Under the pieces are notes generated by a model. It saw only the letters and a list, made by a program, of their open reading frames with translations. It had not been told where the DNA came from and did no database searches. From contig CALWSU010000013.1 in assembly GCA_944384295.1 (NCBI GenBank), forward strand, positions 1 through 52,141: 52,141 nt of DNA. Direction: 5' to 3'. Position numbers and translations under genes: made by a program. Each line of letters begins with the position of its first letter. Within the stretch, counting starts at the first letter, position 1. This document shows, one piece after another, positions 7,596-15,538 of the stretch. This DNA is from an uncultured Lachnospiraceae bacterium. Lineage in GTDB: Bacteria > Bacillota > Clostridia > Lachnospirales > Anaerotignaceae.

Positions 7596-8987
7596 CTATT
7601 GTGAAATGTTTTCTGTTTTTAGCGATAACATACCATTTTTTTGCCAGATACGAAATTCTGCCAGAATCATAATACCTGCTAATATAAAAGCCAAAATGTC
7701 CGCAATGGGTGCGGCAGATAACGCCCCTGTCATGCCATACCGATTTGCCAAAAGCATAGAAAGCGGTATCAAAAATAAAATTTGACGCGATAATGCCACC
7801 AAAAGTGATTTGGCTGGTTTGCCAATGGCTTGAAAGAAAGAAGCCGTAACTTGTGGCAGACCATAGACAAAAAAGCCCATCATATAGATACGGAAACAAA
7901 ATACAGCAAATTCTGTGTATAATGGCTCATTGACAACAAACAATTCCGCCAAAAATCCGCCGCCTAATTGGAAAATACCAAACCATACAAACGATATCAG
8001 AAAAGAAATCACAATTGCCATACGAAATGTTTGTTTGACGCGGTCATATTGCTTCGCACCAAAATTATAGCCATTGATGGGTTGTGTACCAGAAGCCACA
8101 CCCACAAACATAGCATGTGCAATCTGATATAATTTCATCATCACACCATAGCAGGAAAGCGGAATTTCGCTGCCGTACTTTGTCAGTAAGCCACATTCGC
8201 GCATATGTCGATTCATGACGATTTGTGTCAAAGCGGTTGCTGTCTGCATACAAAAACTGGGGAATCCCAATGCCAAAATTTGTTTGACGATGGGGAAACT
8301 AGGTCGTAAATTACGCGTTTCAAAATGAATGTGTGTAAATCTTGGCAGATACGCCAGACAAATACCGCCTGCCACCATTTGCCCTAATATTGTAGCGATT
8401 GCCGCACCCATGATACCCATATCCAGTAAAAAAATATATATCGGGTCTAATATCAGATTGATGAGGGAACCAATAATCATACTGCGCATGGCATATTGTG
8501 GTTTGCCGTCGGCACGTATGATTGCCGTGAATGCCATATTGACCATTTGAAAGGGCAAGCCAAAACAAAGTACGCGCATATAAAGGACAGAATCGTCTAA
8601 CACTGCGGGAGATGCGCCAAATAAACGCGCGCAATTTGCGCCTCCAATATAAATCATCAAAGCCAAAGATAGACTGACCAAAAGCAATAATAAACAGGCA
8701 TTGCCCAATGTTTTCTCGGCTTTTTCTTGTTCTTGTCTGCCCAAACAAAGGCTGATATTCGCGGCGCAGCCGTCGCCTACCATTAGAGCCAATGCGGCAG
8801 ATAATGTCACCATAGGAAATGCAACATTTGTTGCTGCCATACCATTGATACCAACGGCACGCCCAACGAAAATTTGGTCAACAATGTTGTAAAGACAGTT
8901 CACCATCAATGTCAATACAGTAGGTACCGAAAAATGCAGCAAGAGTTTTGATATTTTTTCACTGCCTAGTATGTTTTCTTGTGCCAT
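7596..8987 (-). CDS. MATE-family efflux transporter
   Basis: 463 residues with about twelve membrane segments in two homologous halves, the MATE fold (N-terminal SVPTVLTLMVNCLYNIVDQIFVG type motif, second-half FPSFCMQTATALTQIVMN). MATE proteins export organic cations or drugs using Na+ or H+ gradients. The start ATG has GGGAGG 7 nt upstream. Its leader carries a variant FMN-type riboswitch and a long terminator, so expression is probably controlled by a flavin-like compound. Published rare FMN-riboswitch variants in Clostridioides difficile and relatives sit in front of just such exporters. The family is secure; the substrate is inferred only. Confidence 0.93.
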   Translation of the reverse strand: MAQENILGSEKISKLLLHFSVPTVLTLMVNCLYNIVDQIFVGRAVGINGMAATNVAFPMVTLSAALALMVGDGCAANISLCLGRQEQEKAEKTLGNACLLLLLVSLSLALMIYIGGANCARLFGASPAVLDDSVLYMRVLCFGLPFQMVNMAFTAIIRADGKPQYAMRSMIIGSLINLILDPIYIFLLDMGIMGAAIATILGQMVAGGICLAYLPRFTHIHFETRNLRPSFPIVKQILALGFPSFCMQTATALTQIVMNRHMRECGLLTKYGSEIPLSCYGVMMKLYQIAHAMFVGVASGTQPINGYNFGAKQYDRVKQTFRMAIVISFLISFVWFGIFQLGGGFLAELFVVNEPLYTEFAVFCFRIYMMGFFVYGLPQVTASFFQAIGKPAKSLLVALSRQILFLIPLSMLLANRYGMTGALSAAPIADILAFILAGIMILAEFRIWQKNGMLSLKTENISQ

Positions 8988-9008
8988 AAAAAAACCTCCC
9001 TGTCTTTT

Positions 9009-9135
9009 GTCCTCGTTTGTTGCAAAACAAAAAAGGACACTGCTATATTTTTTACAGAAAAAATGGTTTCTGCAAAAAATTTTGTTTCAGCGTCCTTTGT
9101 CTAATGTTTGTTGTCTATGGTTCAAAAACGAGGAC
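9009..9135 (-). terminator. expression platform between variant FMN aptamer and MATE gene
   Basis: Minus strand: AAAGGACGCTG (9088-9098) pairs with CAGTGTCCTTT (9032-9042), followed by T-rich sequence, giving an 11-bp terminator stem with an internal hairpin. Around it lies a second perfect 10-bp pair, GTCCTCGTTT (9126-9135) with AAACGAGGAC (9009-9018), close to the ribosome site of the exporter. The nested pairs look like alternative or cooperating regulatory stems. Confidence 0.7.
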
Positions 9136-9167
9136 GGCTGAAAAAAACAATGTAATGTGACACTGTG

Positions 9168-9272
9168 TTTCTTCTCCCATCCAGACTGTCTGTCGGCTTC
9201 GTGATTACAACGAATCAGCTTTTGGCTTGCGGGCTATTACCGCCGGTAGAGATATACTCGTTTTCGAAGAAA
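9168..9272 (-). promoter_or_regulatory. variant FMN-type riboswitch aptamer
   Basis: Minus strand, in order: P1 TTTCTTC (9266-9272), GAAAACGAG, ACCGGCGGTAATAGCCCGC, GCTGATTCG with a hairpin loop, GAAGCCGACAGACAGTC, then TGGATGGGAGAAGAAA, which closes P1 (9168-9174). The conserved FMN aptamer blocks (ACCGGCGGT, AGCCCGC, GCCGAC, GTCTGGATGGGAGAAG) are intact. The G-rich J1/2 segment, normally GGGGCAGGG, reads GAAAACGAG instead. FMN riboswitches regulate riboflavin synthesis or uptake; loss of these G residues and the exporter downstream match the reported variant class that no longer binds FMN. Confidence 0.88.
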
Positions 9273-9310
9273 TGAAATTTTAGATATGCAATGATAAACA
9301 ATTTTCTTGA

Positions 9311-9889
9311 TTATGATTCTGTTGGATTGTTTGTGGAATCTTCTGGGGATTCCTCCGCTTTATTTTGTGCTTGCTGCATCTGTTCCAATTGCTGCTGCAT
9401 CTGCACGGTTTGTTTTTGGATTTCAGCCTTTTGTTTTTGTGCTGCTTCCAATTGTTTTTGCGCTTCTTCTAATTTGCGTTGCGCTTCCTCTTGGCGAAGA
9501 CGTTCTTCTTCTTGGCGCTTGCGTTCCGCTTCTTGGCGTTTGCGTTCTGCTTCTTCTTGACGTTTCTTTTCCTCGGCAATACGTTTTTGTTCTGCGCGTT
9601 CTGCTTTTTCTATTTCACGGTCACGCTTTACTTTTTCGATTTCTGCTGCATATTGTCGAATTTTATCTTGGGCTACTACAATTTTGTCACAGATGAGCAT
9701 AGCTTCTTCGTCCAATTTTTCGCCTGTTACAAACTTTGACCAATAATACATGCCAAGTTCTCTTTGGTATTCATTGATATTGCCTTGCTGCATGGTAATA
9801 TCGCTGTTGATGCGTGTGATCTCCATACCATCGCTGGCTTTATCCGCCGCGGATCTTGCCAATTCACCGATTTTGTCAAAAAAAGCCAT
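9311..9889 (-). CDS. coiled-coil protein, conserved hypothetical
   Basis: 192 residues. Residues 1-75 (FFDKIGELARSAADKASDG...) form a helical head with no signal peptide or membrane segment; residues about 75-170 are an almost unbroken charged coiled coil of EERKRQEEAERKRQ type heptads rich in Glu, Arg, Lys and Gln, with a polar tail. Two ATGs lie 6 nt apart (9895 and 9889); AAGGAGG is only 2 nt before the first and 8 nt before the second, so 9889 is chosen. The codon repeats make the region look repetitive but the frame is intact. Cytoplasmic scaffold or filament-like role is possible; the function is unknown. Confidence 0.8.
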   Translation of the reverse strand: MAFFDKIGELARSAADKASDGMEITRINSDITMQQGNINEYQRELGMYYWSKFVTGEKLDEEAMLICDKIVVAQDKIRQYAAEIEKVKRDREIEKAERAEQKRIAEEKKRQEEAERKRQEAERKRQEEERLRQEEAQRKLEEAQKQLEAAQKQKAEIQKQTVQMQQQLEQMQQAQNKAEESPEDSTNNPTES

Positions 9890-9990
9890 TGCCATCGCCT
9901 CCTTTTTTATTTATTATTCGAGAAAATCATTTACTTTCCTGCTTTATTTTTGCCGTTTCTATATTTTGTTCATTTTGCTATCATACTATG

Positions 9991-10899
9991 CTAGTTTACT
10001 AGTGCTTGGAAAATATAAAGATTGGGCAATACACCAAATACTACAAATAATATAATGATAATGATGATTGAAGCACTAAAAAGCTTTTCTTTTGGTTGTT
10101 CTGTTGCAGCAGCAAAAGAAACCGTTTCCGGCTGTTTGGGATTGCAGCGGCAGAATAAAAATCCGCATAATAATAACAGCGGCAGGAATATGATACATTG
10201 CAGCACGACCGCGATAAGCTGCTGCAAAAAGGTAGGAGTCGCGGTTACTGCTTCCGTCGTAATATCGCTGAACAAATACATTGCAGCGGCATTGCTGGCA
10301 TTGACGGTAAAATGCGGCAGTATGGAAGCAAAAATAGACCCTGTTCTCTGTACCAAAAATGCGAATATCGCACCCAATGCGAATGCGTATAATGCCTGCT
10401 GCAAATTCATATGTAGCATAGCAAATAAAAATGCACTCATCAAAAGCGCAGTACGCATACCACGTTGACGGTAACCATGTAAAGCAATGCCACGGAAAAC
10501 CAATTCTTCAAATATTGCGGGCTGTACTGCGGTCACAACAATCATTAAGAACAGACCACTGCTGTTTAAGGAACTCATAGATTCTTCTGCCAAATTGGGT
10601 TGTAAAAATGAGGTCAACAGCACAATCAAAGACATAAAAGGCATCACAAAGAAACCAATGCAGATACAAAGGATTGCATTTTTGATGCTGATTTTGCGCA
10701 ATGAGAAACATTCTTTTGCAGATACTCGTTCTGTATAGAGGTAAATGAAAAGGATTGGAATAAAAATCAGAAATTGTACTACAAATTGCAACAGCATTTC
10801 AGAAATGGGAAACAACATCAAAATAGGAACGGCAACTGCGCTCACAAGAAGGAAATATATAAATACGAATAAGAAAAATTGATTGGTACGTCGTGTCAT
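9991..10899 (-). CDS. CPBP-family intramembrane metalloprotease
   Basis: 302 residues with about eight membrane segments. The abortive-infection/CAAX-protease (PF02517) motifs are present: EELVFRG at 131-137 (motif 1, E131, E132, R136) and FLFAMLHMN near 157-165 (motif 2, H163). These residues would bind the catalytic metal in glutamic-type intramembrane proteases. The frame is open 36 codons further upstream, but ATG 10899 has TAAGGAGG 6 nt before it. Members process peptides or act in bacteriocin self-immunity; nothing nearby assigns a substrate. Confidence 0.88.
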   Translation of the reverse strand: MTRRTNQFFLFVFIYFLLVSAVAVPILMLFPISEMLLQFVVQFLIFIPILFIYLYTERVSAKECFSLRKISIKNAILCICIGFFVMPFMSLIVLLTSFLQPNLAEESMSSLNSSGLFLMIVVTAVQPAIFEELVFRGIALHGYRQRGMRTALLMSAFLFAMLHMNLQQALYAFALGAIFAFLVQRTGSIFASILPHFTVNASNAAAMYLFSDITTEAVTATPTFLQQLIAVVLQCIIFLPLLLLCGFLFCRCNPKQPETVSFAAATEQPKEKLFSASIIIIIILFVVFGVLPNLYIFQALVN

Positions 10900-11027
10900 G
10901 AAAGACCTCCTTATGCTATAAATCAATATTATTTTGAAAGAAAGTGAAATGATAGATTTTTGTAGGATATGCAAACAGCAGAATTCCAAAATACAAAAAT
11001 TTATCATTTCTTTTTTGCTTTTTTGTT

Positions 11028-12254
11028 TTATAAATCGGCATCACCATATTTTTTGCGATAACGGCGGTCAATATATTCTGACCAGAATAATTTGATGGTG
11101 GCGAAAATCGGTACACCAATAAACATGCCCAAAGGTCCCAGCAAAGCACCGCCCACAATGACAGCCAGTATAATCCATAATGGGCTGACATCTAAGGAAT
11201 TGCCCAAGATTTTTGGTCCTAAGAAATTGCCATCAAATTGTTGTAATGCCAGTATAAATAAACCGACCCAAACGCCATCTAATGGATTGATGAGCAATGT
11301 GATGATAACAGAGGGGATACCGCCTAAAAATGGTCCAAAATAGGGTATCATATTGGTAACGCCAATGATGATACTCAATACCAAAGCAAGCGGTGCACCA
11401 ATCAGATTCAAACCGATAAAGGCAAGAATACCGATAATCAAAGAATCTAAGGCTTTGCCCACAATAAAGCTTTGGAAAATATTGTGTATCCGTCTGCCGT
11501 TGTACAAAATGCGTCTTGCGCGTGTTTCTGAAGTCAAAGTATATGTGAGTTTGCGCAATTCATGCAGAAATTTTTCTTTGTCGAAGAGCATATAAAACGC
11601 AATGAAAATCCCCATAATCAAATTGAATGCGAAACGCCCCATAGAGAATACATTTCCTATAATTAAATTTAATACATTGGAAATCCCTTCCCAATTGGCT
11701 TCGTCTGGCAGTAGATTGGAGCTATTTTGCAAATCTGCCGATACCCCAAGCAAAGGATTTAAAATATGGTTGAGCAGCCGATTCACATCTTCCCCATCAA
11801 TGAAATCTACCTGCAAAAAGAATTCTTCTATTTTTTGATTCAATGCTGTGGTATAGATTGGCATTTGTTTTGCGAACGTAATGACAGAAGATTTAATTTC
11901 AGGTACCAAATAAATGATAATCCAAACAATGCTGCCAATGACAATCGTATAAATCAGCATGATGCCAAGGGTACGCGTAAAACGTGGGTGACGTATAAAG
12001 AAATTGTTGCCCTGCATGGTATGACGCTCAAAGAAATTTACAAAAGGATTCATGATATAAGCAATCATAAAGCCCATCAGGAATGGTAAACATAATGTTT
12101 GCGTCATTTGTAAAAATTTGTGTATGGTGTTGCTGATGCTGGGCAGATTGCCGATGACTTGATTAAACAATGTGGTTGCGGCAAGTACCAAAAATACCAA
12201 TATGGCAAGTTTGATATATATTTTGTCGTTAGGCGTCAAATTCCATTTCTTCAA
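11028..12254 (-). CDS. AI-2E family (PerM/YtvI-type) membrane permease
   Basis: 408 residues of the PF01594 family: three N-terminal membrane segments, a central amphipathic region (about 120-215), then further segments with the conserved GVTNMIPYFGPFLGGIP block near 290-307. Family members include AI-2 exporters and Na+/H+ antiporters, so the cargo is unclear. The start is TTG, with AGGAGAAGGA 6 nt upstream; the only nearby ATG is out of frame. The 14-mer AGCATAGTATGATA (minus strand, 12297-12310) upstream also occurs at 9979-9992 and may contain a -10 box. Confidence 0.9.
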   Translation of the reverse strand: MKKWNLTPNDKIYIKLAILVFLVLAATTLFNQVIGNLPSISNTIHKFLQMTQTLCLPFLMGFMIAYIMNPFVNFFERHTMQGNNFFIRHPRFTRTLGIMLIYTIVIGSIVWIIIYLVPEIKSSVITFAKQMPIYTTALNQKIEEFFLQVDFIDGEDVNRLLNHILNPLLGVSADLQNSSNLLPDEANWEGISNVLNLIIGNVFSMGRFAFNLIMGIFIAFYMLFDKEKFLHELRKLTYTLTSETRARRILYNGRRIHNIFQSFIVGKALDSLIIGILAFIGLNLIGAPLALVLSIIIGVTNMIPYFGPFLGGIPSVIITLLINPLDGVWVGLFILALQQFDGNFLGPKILGNSLDVSPLWIILAVIVGGALLGPLGMFIGVPIFATIKLFWSEYIDRRYRKKYGDADL

Positions 12255-12457
12255 TTTTGTTCCTTCTCCTTTTTGTGTGTTTCATGAAACTTCTCTTATC
12301 ATACTATGCTTTCGTCAAATGTGCCATATGCTTTTTGTATATTTTTCGCTAAAATGAAAAAATGGCAGCAAAAAATGGCGAAAACAAAGGCTTTTTCGAC
12401 TTCCTTAAAAAAAACTTACATTTTCTTGCAGAAATCATTACGAAATCGGTTGCGACA

Positions 12458-12486
12458 TTGACGTTCAGTATGCCGCGCACTATAAT
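12458..12486 (+). promoter_or_regulatory. sigma-A promoter of the moxR-DUF58 operon
   Basis: TTGACG (12458-12463), 17-bp spacer, TATAAT (12481-12486), 76 bp before the chosen moxR start. Its position argues against the longer open frame that begins at 12362. Confidence 0.85.
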
Positions 12487-12562
12487 AAATGCAGAATCTA
12501 TGGAAAATAAAGTAATTTCATTTTATGATAAGTATTACCAAAAAGAAAGGCGGTTATCCCAT

Positions 12563-13531
12563 ATGCAGACAGAGCAGGATATTCAAAAATTTCGCAGTGA
12601 TTTTGAAAAGATAGAACAAGAAATTGGAAAAGTGATTATCGGACAAAAACAGCTTTTGCGCCATGTGCTCACAGCTATGATTGCAGGCGGTAATGTATTA
12701 TTGGAAGGTATGCCTGGTTTGGGGAAAACACAAATGGTAAAAGCCATCGGCAAAGCGGTACAATTGCAATTTTCCCGCATACAGTTTACACCAGACTTGA
12801 TGCCGGCGGACGTGACAGGTACCACTGTATTATCCCAAGATGAAAATGGTAGGAGCAGTTTTTCTTTCCGCAAAGGTCCGGTTTTTGCCAATTTGGTATT
12901 GGCAGATGAAATCAACCGTGCTACACCCAAAACACAGTCCGCTTTGTTGGAAGCCATGCAGGAACATACTGTCACAGGCGGCAGCCAAACGTATACACTG
13001 CCGGAACCATTTTTTGTATTGGCAACGCAGAACCCGTTGGAAACAGAAGGTACCTATCCTTTGCCTGAGGCGCAGATGGACCGTTTTCTGTTTAAGTTAG
13101 ACGTAGATTTTCCTTCCAAAGAAGAATTGATGCAAATTGTATTGACAACGACAGGAGGACAAACTGCGGAAGTATTGCCTGTGGTAGATGGTCCCAAACT
13201 GTTGGAGATGCGTCGTATTGCCGAACAAGTGCCAGTCGCCGAACCGGTGGCGGCTTATATTATGGATTTGGTACTGCAAACCCACCCAGAATATGAACAA
13301 GCACCAGACATCGTGCGTCAATATGTGCGCTATGGTGCAAGCCCACGTGCGGCACAGGCAATTTTGAAAACAGCACGTATTTTTGCACTTTTGGACGGAC
13401 GGTATCATGTATCCTATGAAGATGTAAAATTGGCGGCAAAGCCTGCTTTGCGTCATAGAATGTTTTTGAATTTTGAAGGTTTGGCAGAAGGCAAAACACC
13501 AGATGAAATTATAGAGGCGTTGATGAAATGA
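12563..13531 (+). CDS. MoxR-family AAA+ ATPase
   Basis: 322 residues, the usual MoxR length. Walker A GMPGLGKT is at 49-56, Walker B LVLADEINRA near 110-119, and the sensor region ATQNPLETEGTYPLPEAQMDRF follows. MoxR ATPases act as chaperones that mature or insert metal into partner proteins, often with a von Willebrand-type DUF58 protein, as encoded here immediately downstream. The start ATG 12563 follows AAAGGCGG by about 9 nt and lies after a strong promoter; the open frame extends to 12362 but that part is A-rich leader. Its stop overlaps the next start (ATGA), so the pair is translationally coupled. Confidence 0.93.
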   Translation: MQTEQDIQKFRSDFEKIEQEIGKVIIGQKQLLRHVLTAMIAGGNVLLEGMPGLGKTQMVKAIGKAVQLQFSRIQFTPDLMPADVTGTTVLSQDENGRSSFSFRKGPVFANLVLADEINRATPKTQSALLEAMQEHTVTGGSQTYTLPEPFFVLATQNPLETEGTYPLPEAQMDRFLFKLDVDFPSKEELMQIVLTTTGGQTAEVLPVVDGPKLLEMRRIAEQVPVAEPVAAYIMDLVLQTHPEYEQAPDIVRQYVRYGASPRAAQAILKTARIFALLDGRYHVSYEDVKLAAKPALRHRMFLNFEGLAEGKTPDEIIEALMK

Positions 13532-14388
13532 AAACACTACAAGACGTTTTGACAAAAGAATATCTGGCAAAACTAGGCGAAGTTTCTTTGCGTTTGCGGC
13601 ATAGGCTGTCTATGGAAGGCTATGCCGGCAATCGACGCACCATGGCAAAAGGGAGTTCTTTGGAATTTTCGGACTATCGCGAATATATGGAAGGCGACGA
13701 CTTGCGGCGGGTAGATTGGAACGGTTATGCACGTTTTGGCAAGCTTTACCTAAAACTATATTTAGAAGAAAAACAGGCAGCCGTCAATATTTTTCTCGAT
13801 TGCAGCCGCTCTATGTCAGAAGAAGGTAAATTTTTAGCAGCCAAACAATTGGCAGCATCTTTGGCGTATATTGGACTCAATGGCGGCGACCGTGTACAAG
13901 TGTTTGGTTTTCGAGATAGTTTGTATGCAAGACCACAAAATGTGATGCAGCAAAAACGTTTTTTAGAGTTAGTGCAGTTTTTAGACGGCTTACAAGCAGA
14001 TGGAACTACAGATATATTACGCAGTGTGACACAATGCGGCAATTTGGGGCGTGGTATCACGGTTGTGATTTCCGATTTTATGACAGACAGCAAAATAGAA
14101 GATACGGTAAAACTCTTGCAATATAAAAAACAAGAAGTATTGCTGTTGCAAGTGCTTTCCACAGAAGAAGAATCCCCACAGCAGGGCGGCGCAGTACGTT
14201 TGGTAGATATGGAAAGTGGAGAAACCAGAGATTTGGAACTGACGCCACAGGTGATTGATATGTATACACAAGCGCTGAAACATCAAAGAACGGCTTTGCG
14301 TGAATTTTGTCGCAGACGAGATGCTGTATTTTATCATGTCAATGAACAGACGGATTTATTACGTGCTTTGTATGAATTGCTGCAATAA
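13528..14388 (+). CDS. DUF58 domain protein (MoxR partner)
   Basis: 286 residues. The N-terminal part shows the DUF58 signature G-x-SLEFSDYREYMEGDDLRRVDWN (about 45-72); the rest is a vWA-like fold with the MIDAS-type DCSRSM segment at about 91-96. The start overlaps moxR by 4 nt. Unlike many longer relatives there is no N-terminal membrane pair, so it is probably cytoplasmic. Expected to be acted on by, or to act with, the MoxR ATPase. Confidence 0.9.
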   Translation: MKTLQDVLTKEYLAKLGEVSLRLRHRLSMEGYAGNRRTMAKGSSLEFSDYREYMEGDDLRRVDWNGYARFGKLYLKLYLEEKQAAVNIFLDCSRSMSEEGKFLAAKQLAASLAYIGLNGGDRVQVFGFRDSLYARPQNVMQQKRFLELVQFLDGLQADGTTDILRSVTQCGNLGRGITVVISDFMTDSKIEDTVKLLQYKKQEVLLLQVLSTEEESPQQGGAVRLVDMESGETRDLELTPQVIDMYTQALKHQRTALREFCRRRDAVFYHVNEQTDLLRALYELLQ

Positions 14389-14451
14389 AATAATGTGACA
14401 GATTGAAAAAATAGAAAAAATAAAAAAATAGAAAAATAGGGGAATGGCATC

Positions 14452-15114
14452 ATGTTGGAAACCATACAAGCAATGATACAGAAACTATATGACGTACAAA
14501 CACTGCAAGGCTATACCGAACAGCAAATTGCATATTTAAAAGAACGATTTGGCGGATTGCCGGAAGTATTGGAAGCATATTATCGTACAGCGGGCGGTAC
14601 GGAGGCATGTTATGCCGTACAAGATACTTGGATATTACCTGAACAGTATCAAACATGGCAATGGCTGCAAAAGCAGGACAATATGATTTTGTTGCATGAA
14701 AATCAAGGGGTATGCAGTGCAGGCATACGCAAAGAGGATTTGTCTTTACAAGACCCGCCTGTGTATGTGACAGAAGATGATAGCAATTGGTTACTTTGTG
14801 CGCCTTCTGTCAGCACATTTCTTTGTGCTGCACTTGCGTATGAGTCTGTTTTTGCGATGTCTTATACTTCCGAGGAATTTATTTGGCTAACAGAAGAAGA
14901 AATATCAGTATTGCCCAATATATTGCAAAAACTGCCTTTTTCACTGCAAAATTGGCTTTGTGAAGAAATCACTTGTTATCAAAACACACCAGAACAAATG
15001 GTCATTGTGATGGAAAATGAAGATGGAACAGGCTGTATGCTTTATGGTGCGGCAAGTGAAGCAGCCTATGACCAGTTATATCAGATACTAGAGGATATAG
15101 GAGAACCTATGTAA
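14452..15114 (+). CDS. SMI1/KNR4 (SUKH)-like protein
   Basis: 220 residues, acidic, no signal peptide. Features of the SUKH superfamily are visible: LPEVLEAYYRTAGG near 44-57, a WILPEQYQTWQWL helix, ENQGVCSAGI at about 83-92 and DPPVYV near 101-106. SUKH proteins are common immunity partners of polymorphic toxins but also occur alone. Here there is no toxin gene; the next gene is a DUF4274-like protein, a domain often found with SUKH. An AGGGGAAT site lies 7-9 nt before the ATG. Assignment to SUKH is probable, a role in immunity only possible. Confidence 0.7.
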   Translation: MLETIQAMIQKLYDVQTLQGYTEQQIAYLKERFGGLPEVLEAYYRTAGGTEACYAVQDTWILPEQYQTWQWLQKQDNMILLHENQGVCSAGIRKEDLSLQDPPVYVTEDDSNWLLCAPSVSTFLCAALAYESVFAMSYTSEEFIWLTEEEISVLPNILQKLPFSLQNWLCEEITCYQNTPEQMVIVMENEDGTGCMLYGAASEAAYDQLYQILEDIGEPM

Positions 15115-15151
15115 TAGAAAGCAATAGAAAGCAATATAAAGGCGTGATACG

Positions 15152-15487
15152 ATGCAGTATGAAGAAATGCAGCAAAAATTGCACCAATATAATTGGGACG
15201 ATGGATTTGATTTGCCATGGAAAATCATTTCTAACAAAAATTGTGATTTAGCAATGGCGTTAGAAGTATTCTATCTTGCTGATGGATTTGGTTATTTTCA
15301 GACATTTATACATAACGTAGGTGGTACAAAAGAATGGTTCTGCTTTATGACAACATTGTATGAGAAAATTGTGAATGGCACGTATCCAAAAACAAATCAT
15401 ACCTATCAAATTCCATTGTCTAAAGTGCAACGTATGCGTATGGCAAAATATCACATACCGTCTATATTTTTAAACGATATCACATAA
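15152..15487 (+). CDS. DUF4274-like small protein
   Basis: 111 residues. The central NKNCDLAMALEVFYLADGFGYFQ stretch matches the CDxGTALxIFYxADG type core of DUF4274 proteins. No signal peptide or membrane segment. It lies 37 bp after the SUKH-like gene on the same strand and before a strong bidirectional terminator, so the two probably form a unit. Ribosome site AAAGGCG. Function unknown; its company is that of immunity-type genes. Confidence 0.7.
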   Translation: MQYEEMQQKLHQYNWDDGFDLPWKIISNKNCDLAMALEVFYLADGFGYFQTFIHNVGGTKEWFCFMTTLYEKIVNGTYPKTNHTYQIPLSKVQRMRMAKYHIPSIFLNDIT

Positions 15488-15531
15488 AAAACCAGTAAAT
15501 CTTTGTAACAGACAAAGATTTACTGGTTTTT
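15486..15531. terminator. bidirectional terminator
   Basis: A perfect 20-bp stem (15486-15505 with 15512-15531) with A and T runs on either side, between convergent genes. Confidence 0.92.
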
Positions 15532-15538
15532 TCTTTGT

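Noticed and set aside
9311..9560. Plus-strand frames opposite the coiled-coil gene
   Set aside because: Low-complexity complements of Glu/Arg/Lys codons, giving Cys/Leu/Phe-rich peptides without a ribosome site.
12362..12562. 67-codon N-terminal extension of moxR
   Set aside because: A strong promoter sits within it, the ribosome site is at 12547-12553 and MoxR proteins start near 12563.
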